Source: Bacillaceae bacterium S4-13-56
GTDB lineage: Bacteria; Bacillota; Bacilli; Bacillales; JAWJLM01
Direction of reading: 5' to 3'
Length of the DNA: 64,000 nt
NCBI GenBank assembly: GCA_040191315.1
Contig: JAWJLM010000004.1
Location: 62,001-126,000, forward strand
Shown: positions 45,061-53,574 of the stretch, piece after piece
How the letters are laid out: the number at the start of each line of letters is the position of its first letter
Numbering within the stretch: position 1 is the first letter of the stretch
Position numbers and translations under genes: made by a program
Notes under the pieces: generated by a model
Told to the model about the DNA's origin: nothing
Seen by the model: the letters and a program-made list of their open reading frames with translations, nothing else
Databases searched by the model: none

Positions 45061-46290
45061 ATGGATTTTTCGGTTTCGGATAAGGTGAAGTCATGGTCAG
45101 AGACGTTAGAACGGTTTATGGAGGAAGTCATTTTTCCAAATGAAAAAGTCTATAAAGAACAGTTGAACCAATCCAATCATCGTTTCGAACGCATTCCACC
45201 TGTGATGGAAGAGATGAAAAGAAAAGCAAAAGAGCAGGGCTTATGGAATTTATTTTTACCAGATGAGAAGTATGGAGTCGGCCTAACCAATCTAGAATAT
45301 GCGCCACTTTGTGAAATTATGGGGAAATCATTCCTTGCACCCGAGGTATTTAATTGTAATGCCCCTGATACAGGGAATATGGAGGTGCTGGCACGATATG
45401 GAACGGAGGCTCAAAAAGAAAGGTGGCTCAAGCCTCTACTTGAAGGAGAAATTCGATCCGCTTTTTGTATGACGGAGCCTGAAGTGGCTTCCTCAGATGC
45501 GACTAATATTACAGCTGAGATTGTTCGGGACGGAGACGAATATGTGATTAGTGGTCGGAAATGGTGGTCTTCCGGTGCTGGGGACCCACGTTGTCAGATT
45601 TTAATTTTTATGGGAAAAACGGACCCTAATGCGGAGCGCCATCGTCAACAATCTATGGTTCTAGTACCCATGAATACACCAGGGGTCAAAGTGGAACGAA
45701 TGGTACCTGTTTTCGGGTATGACGATGCCCCACATGGTCACGCTGAAATTACGTTTACCAATGTAAGGGTGCCTGTAGAAAATATTTTAGTCGGAGAAGG
45801 AGAAGGATTTGCTATAGCTCAAGGTAGACTTGGACCAGGAAGGATTCACCATTGTATGCGGGCTATAGGAGCAGCAGAGCGCGCACTGGCTTATATGTGT
45901 GAAAGAGTGCAACAAAGAGAGGCATTTGGTCGACCACTTGCTCATCAGGGGGTTATTCGGGAGTGGATTGCTGATTCTAGAATCGAAATAGAGCAAGCAA
46001 GATTACTAGTTTTAAATGCTGCCGATATGATGGATAAGGTCGGGAACAAAGCAGCTAAAAAAGAGATTGCCATGATTAAAGTGGTCGCTCCTAATGTGGC
46101 CCTAAAGGTGATCGACCGTGCGATTCAAGCATTTGGAGGAGCGGGAGTAAGTGAGGATTTTCCATTAGCAAACTCCTATGCTTTAATCCGGACGTTGCGA
46201 ATCGCCGATGGACCTGATGAAGTTCACCGTCAATCGGTGGCTAAAGTAGAATTAAAAGAACAATCAGGGAAAAGACTGACTAAAATGTAA
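45061..46290 (+). CDS. Acyl-CoA dehydrogenase of the ACAD11 type
   Basis: A 409-residue flavoprotein. Standard regions are [15 protein letters not shown] (FAD), [11 protein letters not shown] and [20 protein letters not shown]. The stretches [35 protein letters not shown] and IADGPDEVH closely follow the C-terminal domain of mammalian ACAD11. The usual catalytic Glu of the EGT motif is Asp383 in DGPDEVH, as in ACAD10/11 enzymes, which eliminate phosphate from 4-phosphoacyl-CoA. So it probably handles a 4-hydroxyacyl-CoA derived substrate together with the kinase at 52409. GGGGGAT precedes the ATG. A cre-like site overlaps its stop. Confidence 0.88.
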   Translation: MDFSVSDKVKSWSETLERFMEEVIFPNEKVYKEQLNQSNHRFERIPPVMEEMKRKAKEQGLWNLFLPDEKYGVGLTNLEYAPLCEIMGKSFLAPEVFNCNAPDTGNMEVLARYGTEAQKERWLKPLLEGEIRSAFCMTEPEVASSDATNITAEIVRDGDEYVISGRKWWSSGAGDPRCQILIFMGKTDPNAERHRQQSMVLVPMNTPGVKVERMVPVFGYDDAPHGHAEITFTNVRVPVENILVGEGEGFAIAQGRLGPGRIHHCMRAIGAAERALAYMCERVQQREAFGRPLAHQGVIREWIADSRIEIEQARLLVLNAADMMDKVGNKAAKKEIAMIKVVAPNVALKVIDRAIQAFGGAGVSEDFPLANSYALIRTLRIADGPDEVHRQSVAKVELKEQSGKRLTKM

Positions 46291-46299
46291 GCGTTAACA
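46285..46299. promoter_or_regulatory. Candidate CcpA (cre) site
   Basis: ATGTAAGCGTTAACA fits the consensus WTGNAANCGNWNNCW at every fixed position. It overlaps the stop codon of the acyl-CoA dehydrogenase and lies upstream of the SDR/ligase genes, where bound CcpA could block read-through when sugar is plentiful. Match by eye only. Confidence 0.55.
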
Positions 46300-46327
46300 A
46301 TATATATTTTAAATAAAGTATAAAATC

Positions 46328-46490
46328 TGTCTAGCTCCAGCGAAAAAGCTTCATCGAGTAATTTTCGCCCGAGTAAGGAAAGCTACATAGAGCTACTTCG
46401 CAGAAACAAGTGCTTTTCTTGTTTCGAGGGCAGCCTATCGACTAGAGTCGGTTCCCTCCTCTCCATCGATAAGTCAACATCGATGAAGGA
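46328..46490. repeat. Dispersed repeat R2, copy 2
   Basis: Matches 96-282: TGTCTAGCTCCAGCGAAAAA, ACTTCGCAGAAACAAGTGC, GACTAGAGTCGGTTCCCTCC and AACATCGATGAAGGA. It sits within the acyl-CoA locus between the first dehydrogenase and the SDR gene. Confidence 0.78.
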
Positions 46491-46690
46491 GGTTCGGTTA
46501 AAAACGCGGCATCGTGGTGGGACTGCGATTACTCGTCCCACCGAAATGATTCGTAACGCCTACGTGACCCACATCCTGTGGGACTCACCGCCTTACGTCG
46601 ATGGCCACAAGAAATGCGTCTCGAGAATTTACTTCGCAGAAACAAGTGCTTTTCTTGTTTCGAAGGGCGCTTGCAATTTTCTTATAAGGA
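46490..46690. repeat. Dispersed repeat R3, copy 2, plus a second R2 piece
   Basis: The first 120 bp match the R3 block at 28450 (GCGATTACTCG, CGAAATGATTCGTAACG, CCTACGTGACCCA). The end (46630-46668) repeats the R2 segment ACTTCGCAGAAACAAGTGC. So R2 and R3 join into one composite of about 360 bp. No conserved frame. Confidence 0.65.
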
Positions 46691-46702
46691 TGGGAGATTG
46701 AA

Positions 46703-47479
46703 ATGAGTAGATTAGAAGAAATGTTTTCCCTTGAAGGGAAGGTTGCGATTGTGACAGGGGGAGGCCGAGGACTCGGTCGCCAAATGGCTTTGGCTTATGC
46801 TGATGCAGGTGCTAAAGTTATGATTTGTTCTCGGAAAATTGAGGCCTGTCAGCAGGTGGCAAAAGAAATGGAAGACAATGGAGGGGAAGCTTTAGCCTTA
46901 GAATGTAATATTGCGGATCCTGAACAGGTCCAAGAGGTCGTGCAAAAAACATTAGACCACTTCGGGACGATTGATATTTTAGTAAATAATAGTGGGGCGA
47001 CATGGGGAGCACCGGTCCTTGAAATGCCTTATGAAGCGTGGCAAAAGGTAATGAACGTCAATGTGACAGGGACTTTTCTCATGTCGCAAGCTGTGGCCAA
47101 GCATATGATGGAAAAGAAACAAGGAAAAATTATTAACATAGCTTCTGTTGCTGGTTTTGGTGGAGTGGATCCTCGCATTATGGATACCATTTGCTATAAC
47201 ACCAGTAAAGGAGCTGTGATTACCTTTACGAAGGATTTGGCTACAAAGCTTGGAGAGCATCAAATCAATGTGAATGCCATTGCACCTGGATTTTTCCCGA
47301 CTAAGATGTCAAAGGGCGTCTTAGAAATGGGAGGACAGATGATTATAGAAAGAACGCCACTGCGCAGATTGGGGGGAGATAACGATATAGAAGGAGTAGC
47401 TATTTTTCTAGCATCTAAAGCCTCTGATTATATGACGGGGCAGATAGTTGCAGTAGACGGTGGGATGTCAGCCATGTAG
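46703..47479 (+). CDS. Short-chain dehydrogenase/reductase
   Basis: A 258-residue classical SDR. The cofactor site is VTGGGRGLGRQMA, the structural motif NNSG is in ILVNNSGATW, and catalytic Ser, Tyr and Lys appear in NIASVAGFGG and CYNTSKG. CSRK after strand 2 suggests NADP preference. GQIVAVDGGMSAM is the common SDR end. In this locus it could reduce a keto-acyl-CoA or oxidise a hydroxyacyl intermediate; in levulinate-type pathways an oxidoreductase interconverts the 4-oxo and 4-hydroxy acyl-CoA. The RBS is GGATGGGAG. Confidence 0.92.
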   Translation: MSRLEEMFSLEGKVAIVTGGGRGLGRQMALAYADAGAKVMICSRKIEACQQVAKEMEDNGGEALALECNIADPEQVQEVVQKTLDHFGTIDILVNNSGATWGAPVLEMPYEAWQKVMNVNVTGTFLMSQAVAKHMMEKKQGKIINIASVAGFGGVDPRIMDTICYNTSKGAVITFTKDLATKLGEHQINVNAIAPGFFPTKMSKGVLEMGGQMIIERTPLRRLGGDNDIEGVAIFLASKASDYMTGQIVAVDGGMSAM

Positions 47480-47554
47480 ACACAAAAAGAAAAGGGATTT
47501 TGGGAGTACTTCACGGTGGGTTTTAAAAAGGATAAAACAAAGGGAGGAACCAAA

Positions 47555-49156
47555 ATGGAAAGAGTGTGGTTAAAGCATTACTCAGAGCATATTACGAAAG
47601 AAATTGACATTCCTGATGTTTCGGTGGGGGATATACTGAGACAAACAGCAGCCAGATTTGGGGACAAAAAAGCGATTCACTTTTACGGACACGAAATTAC
47701 TTATCAAGAATTGGCTATGCAGGCGGGAGCATTTGCTTCTGTCTTACAGGATAAAGGTCTGAAAAAAGGGGATCGAGTGGCTATTATGCTACCTAACTGT
47801 CCCCAATATGTCATCAGCTATTATGGCATACTGCAAGGTGGGGGTACGGTAACTCAAGTTAACCCAATGCTTTTAGGGAAAGAATTGACTCATATACTGA
47901 CAGATTCAGGAGCGGAAACCATCGTTATTTATGAGCCACTGCTTCCTGTTTTAAACAAGGTGCTAGATCAGACCAACGTGAAGCAAGTCATTAGTGTAAA
48001 TTTAACGGGCAGATCTAGTGATAGCGGAGTAGCCACTGATTTTACCGATTTTGTAAAAAGTGTGACAAAGCCGCCGACACCACCTGTTATTGATCCTAAG
48101 GAAGATATCGCTGTCCTTCAATACACTGGCGGAACGACTGGCCGCTCCAAGGGGGCTATGCTGACACATCGAAATGTGGTAGCCAACGTCATTCAGTGTT
48201 ATGAGTACTTTAAGGAAGAAATCACCCCTGGGGAAGAAAGATATCTGACGGTTATTCCAATATTCCATGTGTTTGGAATGACTTCTGGAATGAATCTTTC
48301 TATTTATTCGGGATCTATGAACATTCTTCTGCCAAAATTCGAACTGGAAGAGGTTCTGGAAACCATCAAGAATCTTCAGCCAACTTCTTTTCCGGGAGTG
48401 CCAACGATGTATGTTGCGCTGACGAACCATCCGAAGGCTGAAGAATATGGAATAGATAGTATTAGAATTTGTAACAGTGGAAGTGCGCCAATGCCAGGAG
48501 AATTGTTGCGCTCCTTTGAGGCGAAGACAGGTGCCATGATTTTAGAAGGATACGGATTATCAGAGAGTTCACCGGTTACCCATTGTAACCCGATGTTCGC
48601 TCAAAGAAAGCCAGGAAGTATTGGTATTGGAGTTGCATCTACCGATTATAAGGTTGTGGACCTAGCCAAGGGTACGGAAGAACTTCCGTATGGTGAGGTA
48701 GGAGAACTTGTGATTCGCGGTCCGCAAGTCATGAAAGGCTACTGGAATATGCCAGAGGAAACCGCTAATACATTGAGAGACGGCTGGCTATATACGGGGG
48801 ATATTGCCCGAATGGATGAGGACGGCTATGTCTATATCATCGATCGTAAAAAAGATTTAATCATCGCGGGTGGATATAATATTTATCCTCGTGATGTGGA
48901 GGAAATCATTTATGAGCATCCATCTGTTCAAGAAGCTGTTGTTGTTGGTGTGCCAGACCCCTATCGTGGAGAAACAGTGAAAGCTGTAGTCGTGTTAAAA
49001 GAAGGTAAAACTTGTACGGAAGAAGAGTTAATCTCTTATTGTCGTGAAAACATGGCTGCCTTTAAGGTCCCTCGTATCGTTGAATTCAGAAGTGAGTTGC
49101 CAAAAACGAATGTGGGTAAAATTTTACGCCGTGCGATTCGTGAGGAAAGCCTATAA
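47555..49156 (+). CDS. Long-chain fatty-acid--CoA ligase (AMP-forming)
   Basis: A 533-residue ANL-superfamily ligase. The AMP-binding motif is YTGGTTGRSKGAMLTH, then GYGLSESSPVTHCNP, the YTGDIARMDEDGYVYI hinge region and the catalytic Lys in LPKTNVGKILRRAIRE. It activates a carboxylic acid to its CoA ester for the neighbouring oxidation enzymes. The ATG at 47555 follows GGGAGGAA; the 13-codon longer frame has no site. Chain length preference is not readable. Confidence 0.93.
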   Translation: MERVWLKHYSEHITKEIDIPDVSVGDILRQTAARFGDKKAIHFYGHEITYQELAMQAGAFASVLQDKGLKKGDRVAIMLPNCPQYVISYYGILQGGGTVTQVNPMLLGKELTHILTDSGAETIVIYEPLLPVLNKVLDQTNVKQVISVNLTGRSSDSGVATDFTDFVKSVTKPPTPPVIDPKEDIAVLQYTGGTTGRSKGAMLTHRNVVANVIQCYEYFKEEITPGEERYLTVIPIFHVFGMTSGMNLSIYSGSMNILLPKFELEEVLETIKNLQPTSFPGVPTMYVALTNHPKAEEYGIDSIRICNSGSAPMPGELLRSFEAKTGAMILEGYGLSESSPVTHCNPMFAQRKPGSIGIGVASTDYKVVDLAKGTEELPYGEVGELVIRGPQVMKGYWNMPEETANTLRDGWLYTGDIARMDEDGYVYIIDRKKDLIIAGGYNIYPRDVEEIIYEHPSVQEAVVVGVPDPYRGETVKAVVVLKEGKTCTEEELISYCRENMAAFKVPRIVEFRSELPKTNVGKILRRAIREESL

Positions 49157-49195
49157 AAGTGAAGGTCGAAAATGATGTTGAAGGAAGGGTTTTGG

Positions 49196-49759
49196 ATGAA
49201 AGAGAGAATGCTGCAAACATGTATCCAGTTATTTGAGGAAAAAGGCTTCAGTGAAACATCGATTCAAGACATTGTCGAGGCCGAGGGTGTCACGAAGGGA
49301 ACTTTTTACTATTACTTTTCCAGTAAGGAAGAGGTCCTAATGACCATCCATCGTCTCTACATTGATACATTGTTGGAGCAGCAGGCTGTCATTTTATCCA
49401 ATCCCTCTTTAACGAACGGAGAAAAATTGCGTCAGTTAATAGGAATGCTTGTTAGTAACATCGCTCCACACGGGGATAGCGCCCGTGTCTTCTTCCGAGA
49501 GCTCCGCCATTTATCGGCGGAGCATCTTGAAGAAGTACGTCCTAAGCGGGATCGGGTTCGCAAGGGTATGCAGAAAGTTATTGAAGCGGGCGTTTCTGCT
49601 GGTGAGTTTCGTTCAGACTTAGATCCCAGCATTGTCACCTTAGGTATCTTAGGAGCATGTAATTGGACGTATCAATGGTTCAATCCTTATGGTAGAGTGT
49701 CTGCTGATGAGGTGGCTGACACGTATATGAAGATGATCGGAGAAGGGATTGAAGAGTGA
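49196..49759 (+). CDS. TetR-family repressor
   Basis: A 187-residue regulator. The DNA-binding domain is KERMLQTCIQLFEEKGFSET, SIQDIVEAEGVTKGTFYYYF and SSKEEVL; the C-terminal ligand domain ends ADTYMKMIGEGIEE. The start at 49196 has AAGGAAGG seven bases upstream; an ATG eight codons earlier is possible. It is encoded within the acyl-CoA locus, and two palindromes of the form ATACYRACYGGTTAGTA flank the locus, so it probably represses both halves and responds to an acyl-CoA. Confidence 0.92.
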   Translation: MKERMLQTCIQLFEEKGFSETSIQDIVEAEGVTKGTFYYYFSSKEEVLMTIHRLYIDTLLEQQAVILSNPSLTNGEKLRQLIGMLVSNIAPHGDSARVFFRELRHLSAEHLEEVRPKRDRVRKGMQKVIEAGVSAGEFRSDLDPSIVTLGILGACNWTYQWFNPYGRVSADEVADTYMKMIGEGIEE

Positions 49760-49794
49760 CTTTTTGTGTTGATACCTGCGGATAGGTTTTGTTA

Positions 49795-50147
49795 GGAGTA
49801 AGCATAGAAGGGTTAATATGAGTATTGACCGTTTTTGCCGTGAGCATAAAATGGAGAAGTTGATCATTAGAGGTCTGTTTTGAGCATAATTACTCTAAGG
49901 AAGGAAAATAATGCGCGCAAGGAACAAAATGTTGAGCATAGGAAGTGGTGCTCTTGCGCTTAAAAAGGTTTATCTGAGCATACCGTGGCAATGGTGAGCA
50001 TTGGCAGTAAATTATGAGCAAAGAGAGAAGAAAGTCGAGCATAAACAAGCCAATTTTGAGCATAGGACCTAGGAAACCTGCGCATAAACTAAATAATCCG
50101 CGCATAATAACATGAAATGGAGCATAAAGCTTGAAACATGAGCATAA
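49795..50147. repeat. 20-bp-period word array (TGAGCATAA)
   Basis: About thirteen words close to TGAGCATAA (variants TGCGCATAA, CGAGCATAA, TGAGCATTG) fill this gap. From 49912 on they start almost every 20-22 bp: about 49912, 49933, 49975, 49995, 50015, 50036, 50057, 50079, 50099, 50118, 50139, with a degenerate one near 49955. The bases between words vary. No open frame is supported. Confidence 0.8.
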
Positions 50148-50227
50148 GCATTACTTTTTTATTAAAAAACACCATAAGGCTCAAACCAAAATGAATCAAG
50201 TGCCTTCAATACAAACCTAAAACAAAC

Positions 50228-50245
50228 ATACTAACTGGTTAGTAC
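50228..50245. promoter_or_regulatory. TetR operator, site 2
   Basis: ATACTAACTGGTTAGTAC, a near palindrome, 41 bp before the hydroxyacyl-CoA dehydrogenase start. It matches site 1 at 44994 in form and spacing to the gene. Confidence 0.7.
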
Positions 50246-50285
50246 AGAACAAATAAACATCAACAATCAAAGGAGTTGATCAGAA

Positions 50286-51164
50286 ATGACAAATATTAAC
50301 CAAATCGCTGTCATTGGCGCAGGATCGATGGGCCACCAGATTGCCATGCTCAGTGCATTAGGTGGATTCGAGACCACACTACAAGACATTAATGAAGAAG
50401 CTTTAACAAAAGCGAGGCAACAACTAGAAGGTCACATGACCAATTGGGTATCAAAAGGAAAAATTTCGGAAGAAGCAAAAAACGCAGCCTTCAGTCGACT
50501 CACCATGACAACTAGTATAGAAGAAGCGGCTAGAAAAGCAGATATGGTTATTGAAGCGGTAGTTGAAAAACTTGATGTAAAACGTGAGGTTTTTAAATAC
50601 TTAGATGCCATTGCTCCTGAACATGCTATTTTAGCAACGAACAGTTCAACGATCGTCAATTCGAAGTTAGCAGAGGTCACCAAAAGACCGGATAAAATCT
50701 GCAATATGCATTTCTTTTTCCCTCCACTAGTGATGGATTGTGTGGAGGTCGTGAAAAGTGAGCAGACCTCCCAAGAGACAGTAGAAACAGCCATGGCTGT
50801 ATGTGAACAAATGAATCGGACCGCTGTTCTATTAGAAAAAGAAATCTATGGATTCATCGCTAATCGAATCCTTTTTGCCCTTTCCAAAGAGGCGATGTTT
50901 TTATATGAAAACGGATATGCTGATTTTAAGGATATTGACACCATTGTAAAAAAAGCACTACGACATCCTATTGGTCCATTTGAATTGGCTGATCTATCTG
51001 GTATTGATGTAGGTTATTATGCAAATCTGCAACTCTATCAAGAAACTGGTAATCCAGAAGATTTACCATCTAAGCTGATAGAGGAAAAAGTAAAGGCCGG
51101 CGATCTTGGTAGAAAGACAGGAAAAGGCTGGTATGACTACACAAAGGACGGTGTCACTTCATGA
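50286..51164 (+). CDS. 3-hydroxyacyl-CoA dehydrogenase
   Basis: A 292-residue NAD-dependent enzyme of beta-oxidation. The N-terminal site is VIGAGSMGHQIAMLSALGGF. The catalytic His lies in CNMHFFFPPLVMDCVEV, with Glu in GFIANRIL-linked sequence, and NSSTIVNSKLAEVT precedes it. The C-terminal dimer domain ends LGRKTGKGWYDY. Length fits the single-domain HbdA/PaaH type. It overlaps the hydratase start by four bases. AAAGGAG lies upstream of the ATG. Confidence 0.95.
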   Translation: MTNINQIAVIGAGSMGHQIAMLSALGGFETTLQDINEEALTKARQQLEGHMTNWVSKGKISEEAKNAAFSRLTMTTSIEEAARKADMVIEAVVEKLDVKREVFKYLDAIAPEHAILATNSSTIVNSKLAEVTKRPDKICNMHFFFPPLVMDCVEVVKSEQTSQETVETAMAVCEQMNRTAVLLEKEIYGFIANRILFALSKEAMFLYENGYADFKDIDTIVKKALRHPIGPFELADLSGIDVGYYANLQLYQETGNPEDLPSKLIEEKVKAGDLGRKTGKGWYDYTKDGVTS

Positions 51165-51943
51165 GCACAAAAAAGGTTACCTTAAAAAAAGAGCGTGGGA
51201 TTGGCATTATTGTAATCGATAATCCTCCACTAAATGTAATGGGTCGCCAGGTTCAGGAAGAGCTTTCCGAAATCGTCGAGCAAATCAAAGACGATAACGA
51301 AGTGGTCTGTGTCATCCTTGTTACGGCAGGTGAAAAAGCCTTCATTGCTGGTGCGGATATCAAAGAGTTCCCTGCTATGATGGGAAATCCGAACATGCAA
51401 GAGTATGTCATGGGAATGCACAATCTTTTGCATGAAATTGATGACCTGCCAAAACCGACTATTGCTGTCCTAGACGGACTCACTTACGGAGGAGGCTGCG
51501 AGCTAGCCTTGGCATTCGACATGAGGGTCGCAGAAGAGCAGACAACCATTGCCTTACCTGAAATCAAACTTGGACTTTTTCCAGGTGGAGGGGGAACCCA
51601 GCGCCTTCCTAGATTGATAGGTGAGGCACGATCCAAAGAGATGATGTTCACTGGAGAACCTATTTCAGCAGAAAAGGCGGAGCAAATTGGATTGGTAAAC
51701 CACGTAGTACCAACAGGAAAAGGACTAGAAGCGGCATTCCAGATTGCAGATAGAATCGTAGATAAATCCCTACAAGCATTATCGCGAATCAAAACAGCAG
51801 TAGACGAGGGCTTAGAGCTTCCACTTAGAGAAGGAATAAAAAGAGAAGCCCAACTTTTTGAAGAAGTTTTTCAAACAAAGGATATTGCAGAGGGCGTTTC
51901 AGCTTTCATTGAAAAGAGAAAACCGAAATTCACACATCAATAA
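51161..51943 (+). CDS. Enoyl-CoA hydratase
   Basis: A 260-residue crotonase-fold enzyme. The oxyanion and active-site segments are FIAGADIKEFPAM and LTYGGGCELALAFDMRVAEE, with catalytic Glu residues in GGGCELA and LPEIKLGLFPGGGGTQRLPR. It hydrates trans-2-enoyl-CoA for the dehydrogenase encoded by the overlapping upstream gene. It is an ordinary member apart from its operon context. Confidence 0.95.
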   Translation: MSTKKVTLKKERGIGIIVIDNPPLNVMGRQVQEELSEIVEQIKDDNEVVCVILVTAGEKAFIAGADIKEFPAMMGNPNMQEYVMGMHNLLHEIDDLPKPTIAVLDGLTYGGGCELALAFDMRVAEEQTTIALPEIKLGLFPGGGGTQRLPRLIGEARSKEMMFTGEPISAEKAEQIGLVNHVVPTGKGLEAAFQIADRIVDKSLQALSRIKTAVDEGLELPLREGIKREAQLFEEVFQTKDIAEGVSAFIEKRKPKFTHQ

Positions 51944-51994
51944 CGATGGAAAACCAATAAAAATTCATCACTAGGACTTAGGAGGATATAGAAA

Positions 51995-52405
51995 ATGAAA
52001 CACGAATTTGGGGTAAAGGTTAGATTTAGCGAAACAGATGCACTAGGACATGTAAGTAACATCAGCTACTTTATTTACTTGGAGGACGCGCGAATCGAGT
52101 TTTTCAGAAAACTCGGAGCTAACCTAGGAATGGGAAATTGGCATTTTATCGTGGCGAACGTATCCTGTGATTTTATTCAGCAAGCGCATTTTGATGACCA
52201 CATTACAATAGAATCCACTGTTAGCAAAATCGGAAACACCAGCTTTCATATCAAACATGAGCTGTACACTGACAAAGGCCTCGTGGCGAGAGGAAAAGCT
52301 GTCGTAGTTTACTTCGATTTTGAAGCACAAAAGCCAATTCCAGTTCCAACCGAATTCAAGAAAGCACTTGAAACCTATGTGGAAAAGGAGTCTAAGGAGG
52401 TTTAA
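51995..52405 (+). CDS. Hotdog-fold acyl-CoA thioesterase (4HBT type)
   Basis: A 136-residue single hotdog domain. The motif FSETDALGHVSNISYFIYLE is the 4HBT/YbgC signature with the active-site Asp in TDALGHV. It hydrolyses acyl-CoA and may relieve CoA trapping during oxidation of the unusual substrate. AGGAGG precedes the ATG; the kinase starts three bases after the stop. Confidence 0.92.
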   Translation: MKHEFGVKVRFSETDALGHVSNISYFIYLEDARIEFFRKLGANLGMGNWHFIVANVSCDFIQQAHFDDHITIESTVSKIGNTSFHIKHELYTDKGLVARGKAVVVYFDFEAQKPIPVPTEFKKALETYVEKESKEV

Positions 52406-52408
52406 TTT

Positions 52409-53458
52409 ATGAAAGACACAATTCCCGTTCGACGAGGAGAGGAACTTGACCTCCAACTTTTAGAAAAATATTTACGGGAAAAGTTGCCGGACCTGCCACA
52501 AGGACAATTACAGGTTGAGCAGTTCCCATCGGGACATTCCAATTTAACCTACTCTTTATCAATTGGTCCATGGGAAGCGGTCCTTAGAAAACGTCCTCTT
52601 GGACCAGTAGCATCAAAAGCTCATGATATGAACAGAGAATATAAAATTCTAAAAGCGATCCATCCCTATTTTCAAATAGCACCGATGCCTTATCTTTATG
52701 AATCAGACTCATCCATTACCGGTAGTGAATTTTTCGTGATGGAAAGACGGCATGGAGTAGTTTTTGATACAGAATATCCAAAAGAAATCGAAGAAACAGA
52801 AGAAAATGGGCGTAAGATTTCGGATGCCATGGTAAAAAATCTAGTCAAACTCCACTCTATTGATTATACAAAAACAGAGCTTGTCGATATGGCGAAGCCA
52901 GAAGGGTTTCTTGAGAGACAGGTCCATGGCTGGATCAAGCGTTATGAAAATGCCAAAACCGATGATGTTCAAAGAGTGGATCAACTTACCCAATGGTTAA
53001 AAACGAATATTCCTGAATCACCAAGCCCAACGATCATTCATTACGATTTCAAACCGAATAACGCGATGTTTGATCCGAATGATCTCACCAAAATGGTTGG
53101 ACTTTTCGATTGGGAAATGACAACAGTTGGAGATCCACTCGCAGACCTTGGTGTCACTCTTAGCTATTGGGTGCAGGGCGATGACCCTGAACTATTAAAA
53201 TATGGATTCGGAAAGCCGCCAATCACAACCAAAGCTGGCTTTTACTCAAGAGAGGAATTTGCAAAAAAATACGCGGATATGACAGGAGCGGACTTAACGA
53301 ATCTCCCGTTCTATGTCACTTTCGCCTACTTTAAATTAGCTGTCATTGCCCAGCAAATTTATTTCCGATACAAAAAAGGACAGACGGAGGACCCGCGATT
53401 TGCAAGATTTAACCAAGCTGTTGCAGCCTTAGTTGAAATTGCCAGCACACGCTCCTAA
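52409..53458 (+). CDS. APH-type kinase homologous to the ACAD10/11 kinase domain
   Basis: A 349-residue phosphotransferase of the aminoglycoside/choline kinase fold. GHSNLTYSLSIGPWEAVLRK is the nucleotide loop, the catalytic Asp213 is in HYDFKPNNAMF, and the metal Asp234 is in LFDWEMTTVGDPLADLG. The last phrase is the hallmark of the kinase domain fused to ACAD in ACAD10/11 and of LvaA-type proteins. Such kinases phosphorylate the hydroxyl of 4-hydroxyacyl-CoA. Its linkage to an ACAD11-type dehydrogenase in the same locus supports that role. AAGGAGG precedes the ATG. Confidence 0.88.
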   Translation: MKDTIPVRRGEELDLQLLEKYLREKLPDLPQGQLQVEQFPSGHSNLTYSLSIGPWEAVLRKRPLGPVASKAHDMNREYKILKAIHPYFQIAPMPYLYESDSSITGSEFFVMERRHGVVFDTEYPKEIEETEENGRKISDAMVKNLVKLHSIDYTKTELVDMAKPEGFLERQVHGWIKRYENAKTDDVQRVDQLTQWLKTNIPESPSPTIIHYDFKPNNAMFDPNDLTKMVGLFDWEMTTVGDPLADLGVTLSYWVQGDDPELLKYGFGKPPITTKAGFYSREEFAKKYADMTGADLTNLPFYVTFAYFKLAVIAQQIYFRYKKGQTEDPRFARFNQAVAALVEIASTRS

Positions 53459-53574
53459 ACTTGATCGGCAGTAAACGTTGTGAATCTGTAAACCGTAATA
53501 TTTTAAAAATGGGTATGCCCAGCTCTAAACCGAGGGCATCCCCCTATCCAATCTTTCAAAAAGGAGGGTATTCC

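Noticed and set aside
46483-46701. Frame of 72 codons before the SDR gene
   Set aside because: It lies wholly in the R2/R3 dispersed repeats and is not conserved between copies.
49880-50147. Replication-origin iterons
   Set aside because: The period fits, but there is no replication-initiator gene, DnaA-box cluster or plasmid gene nearby.
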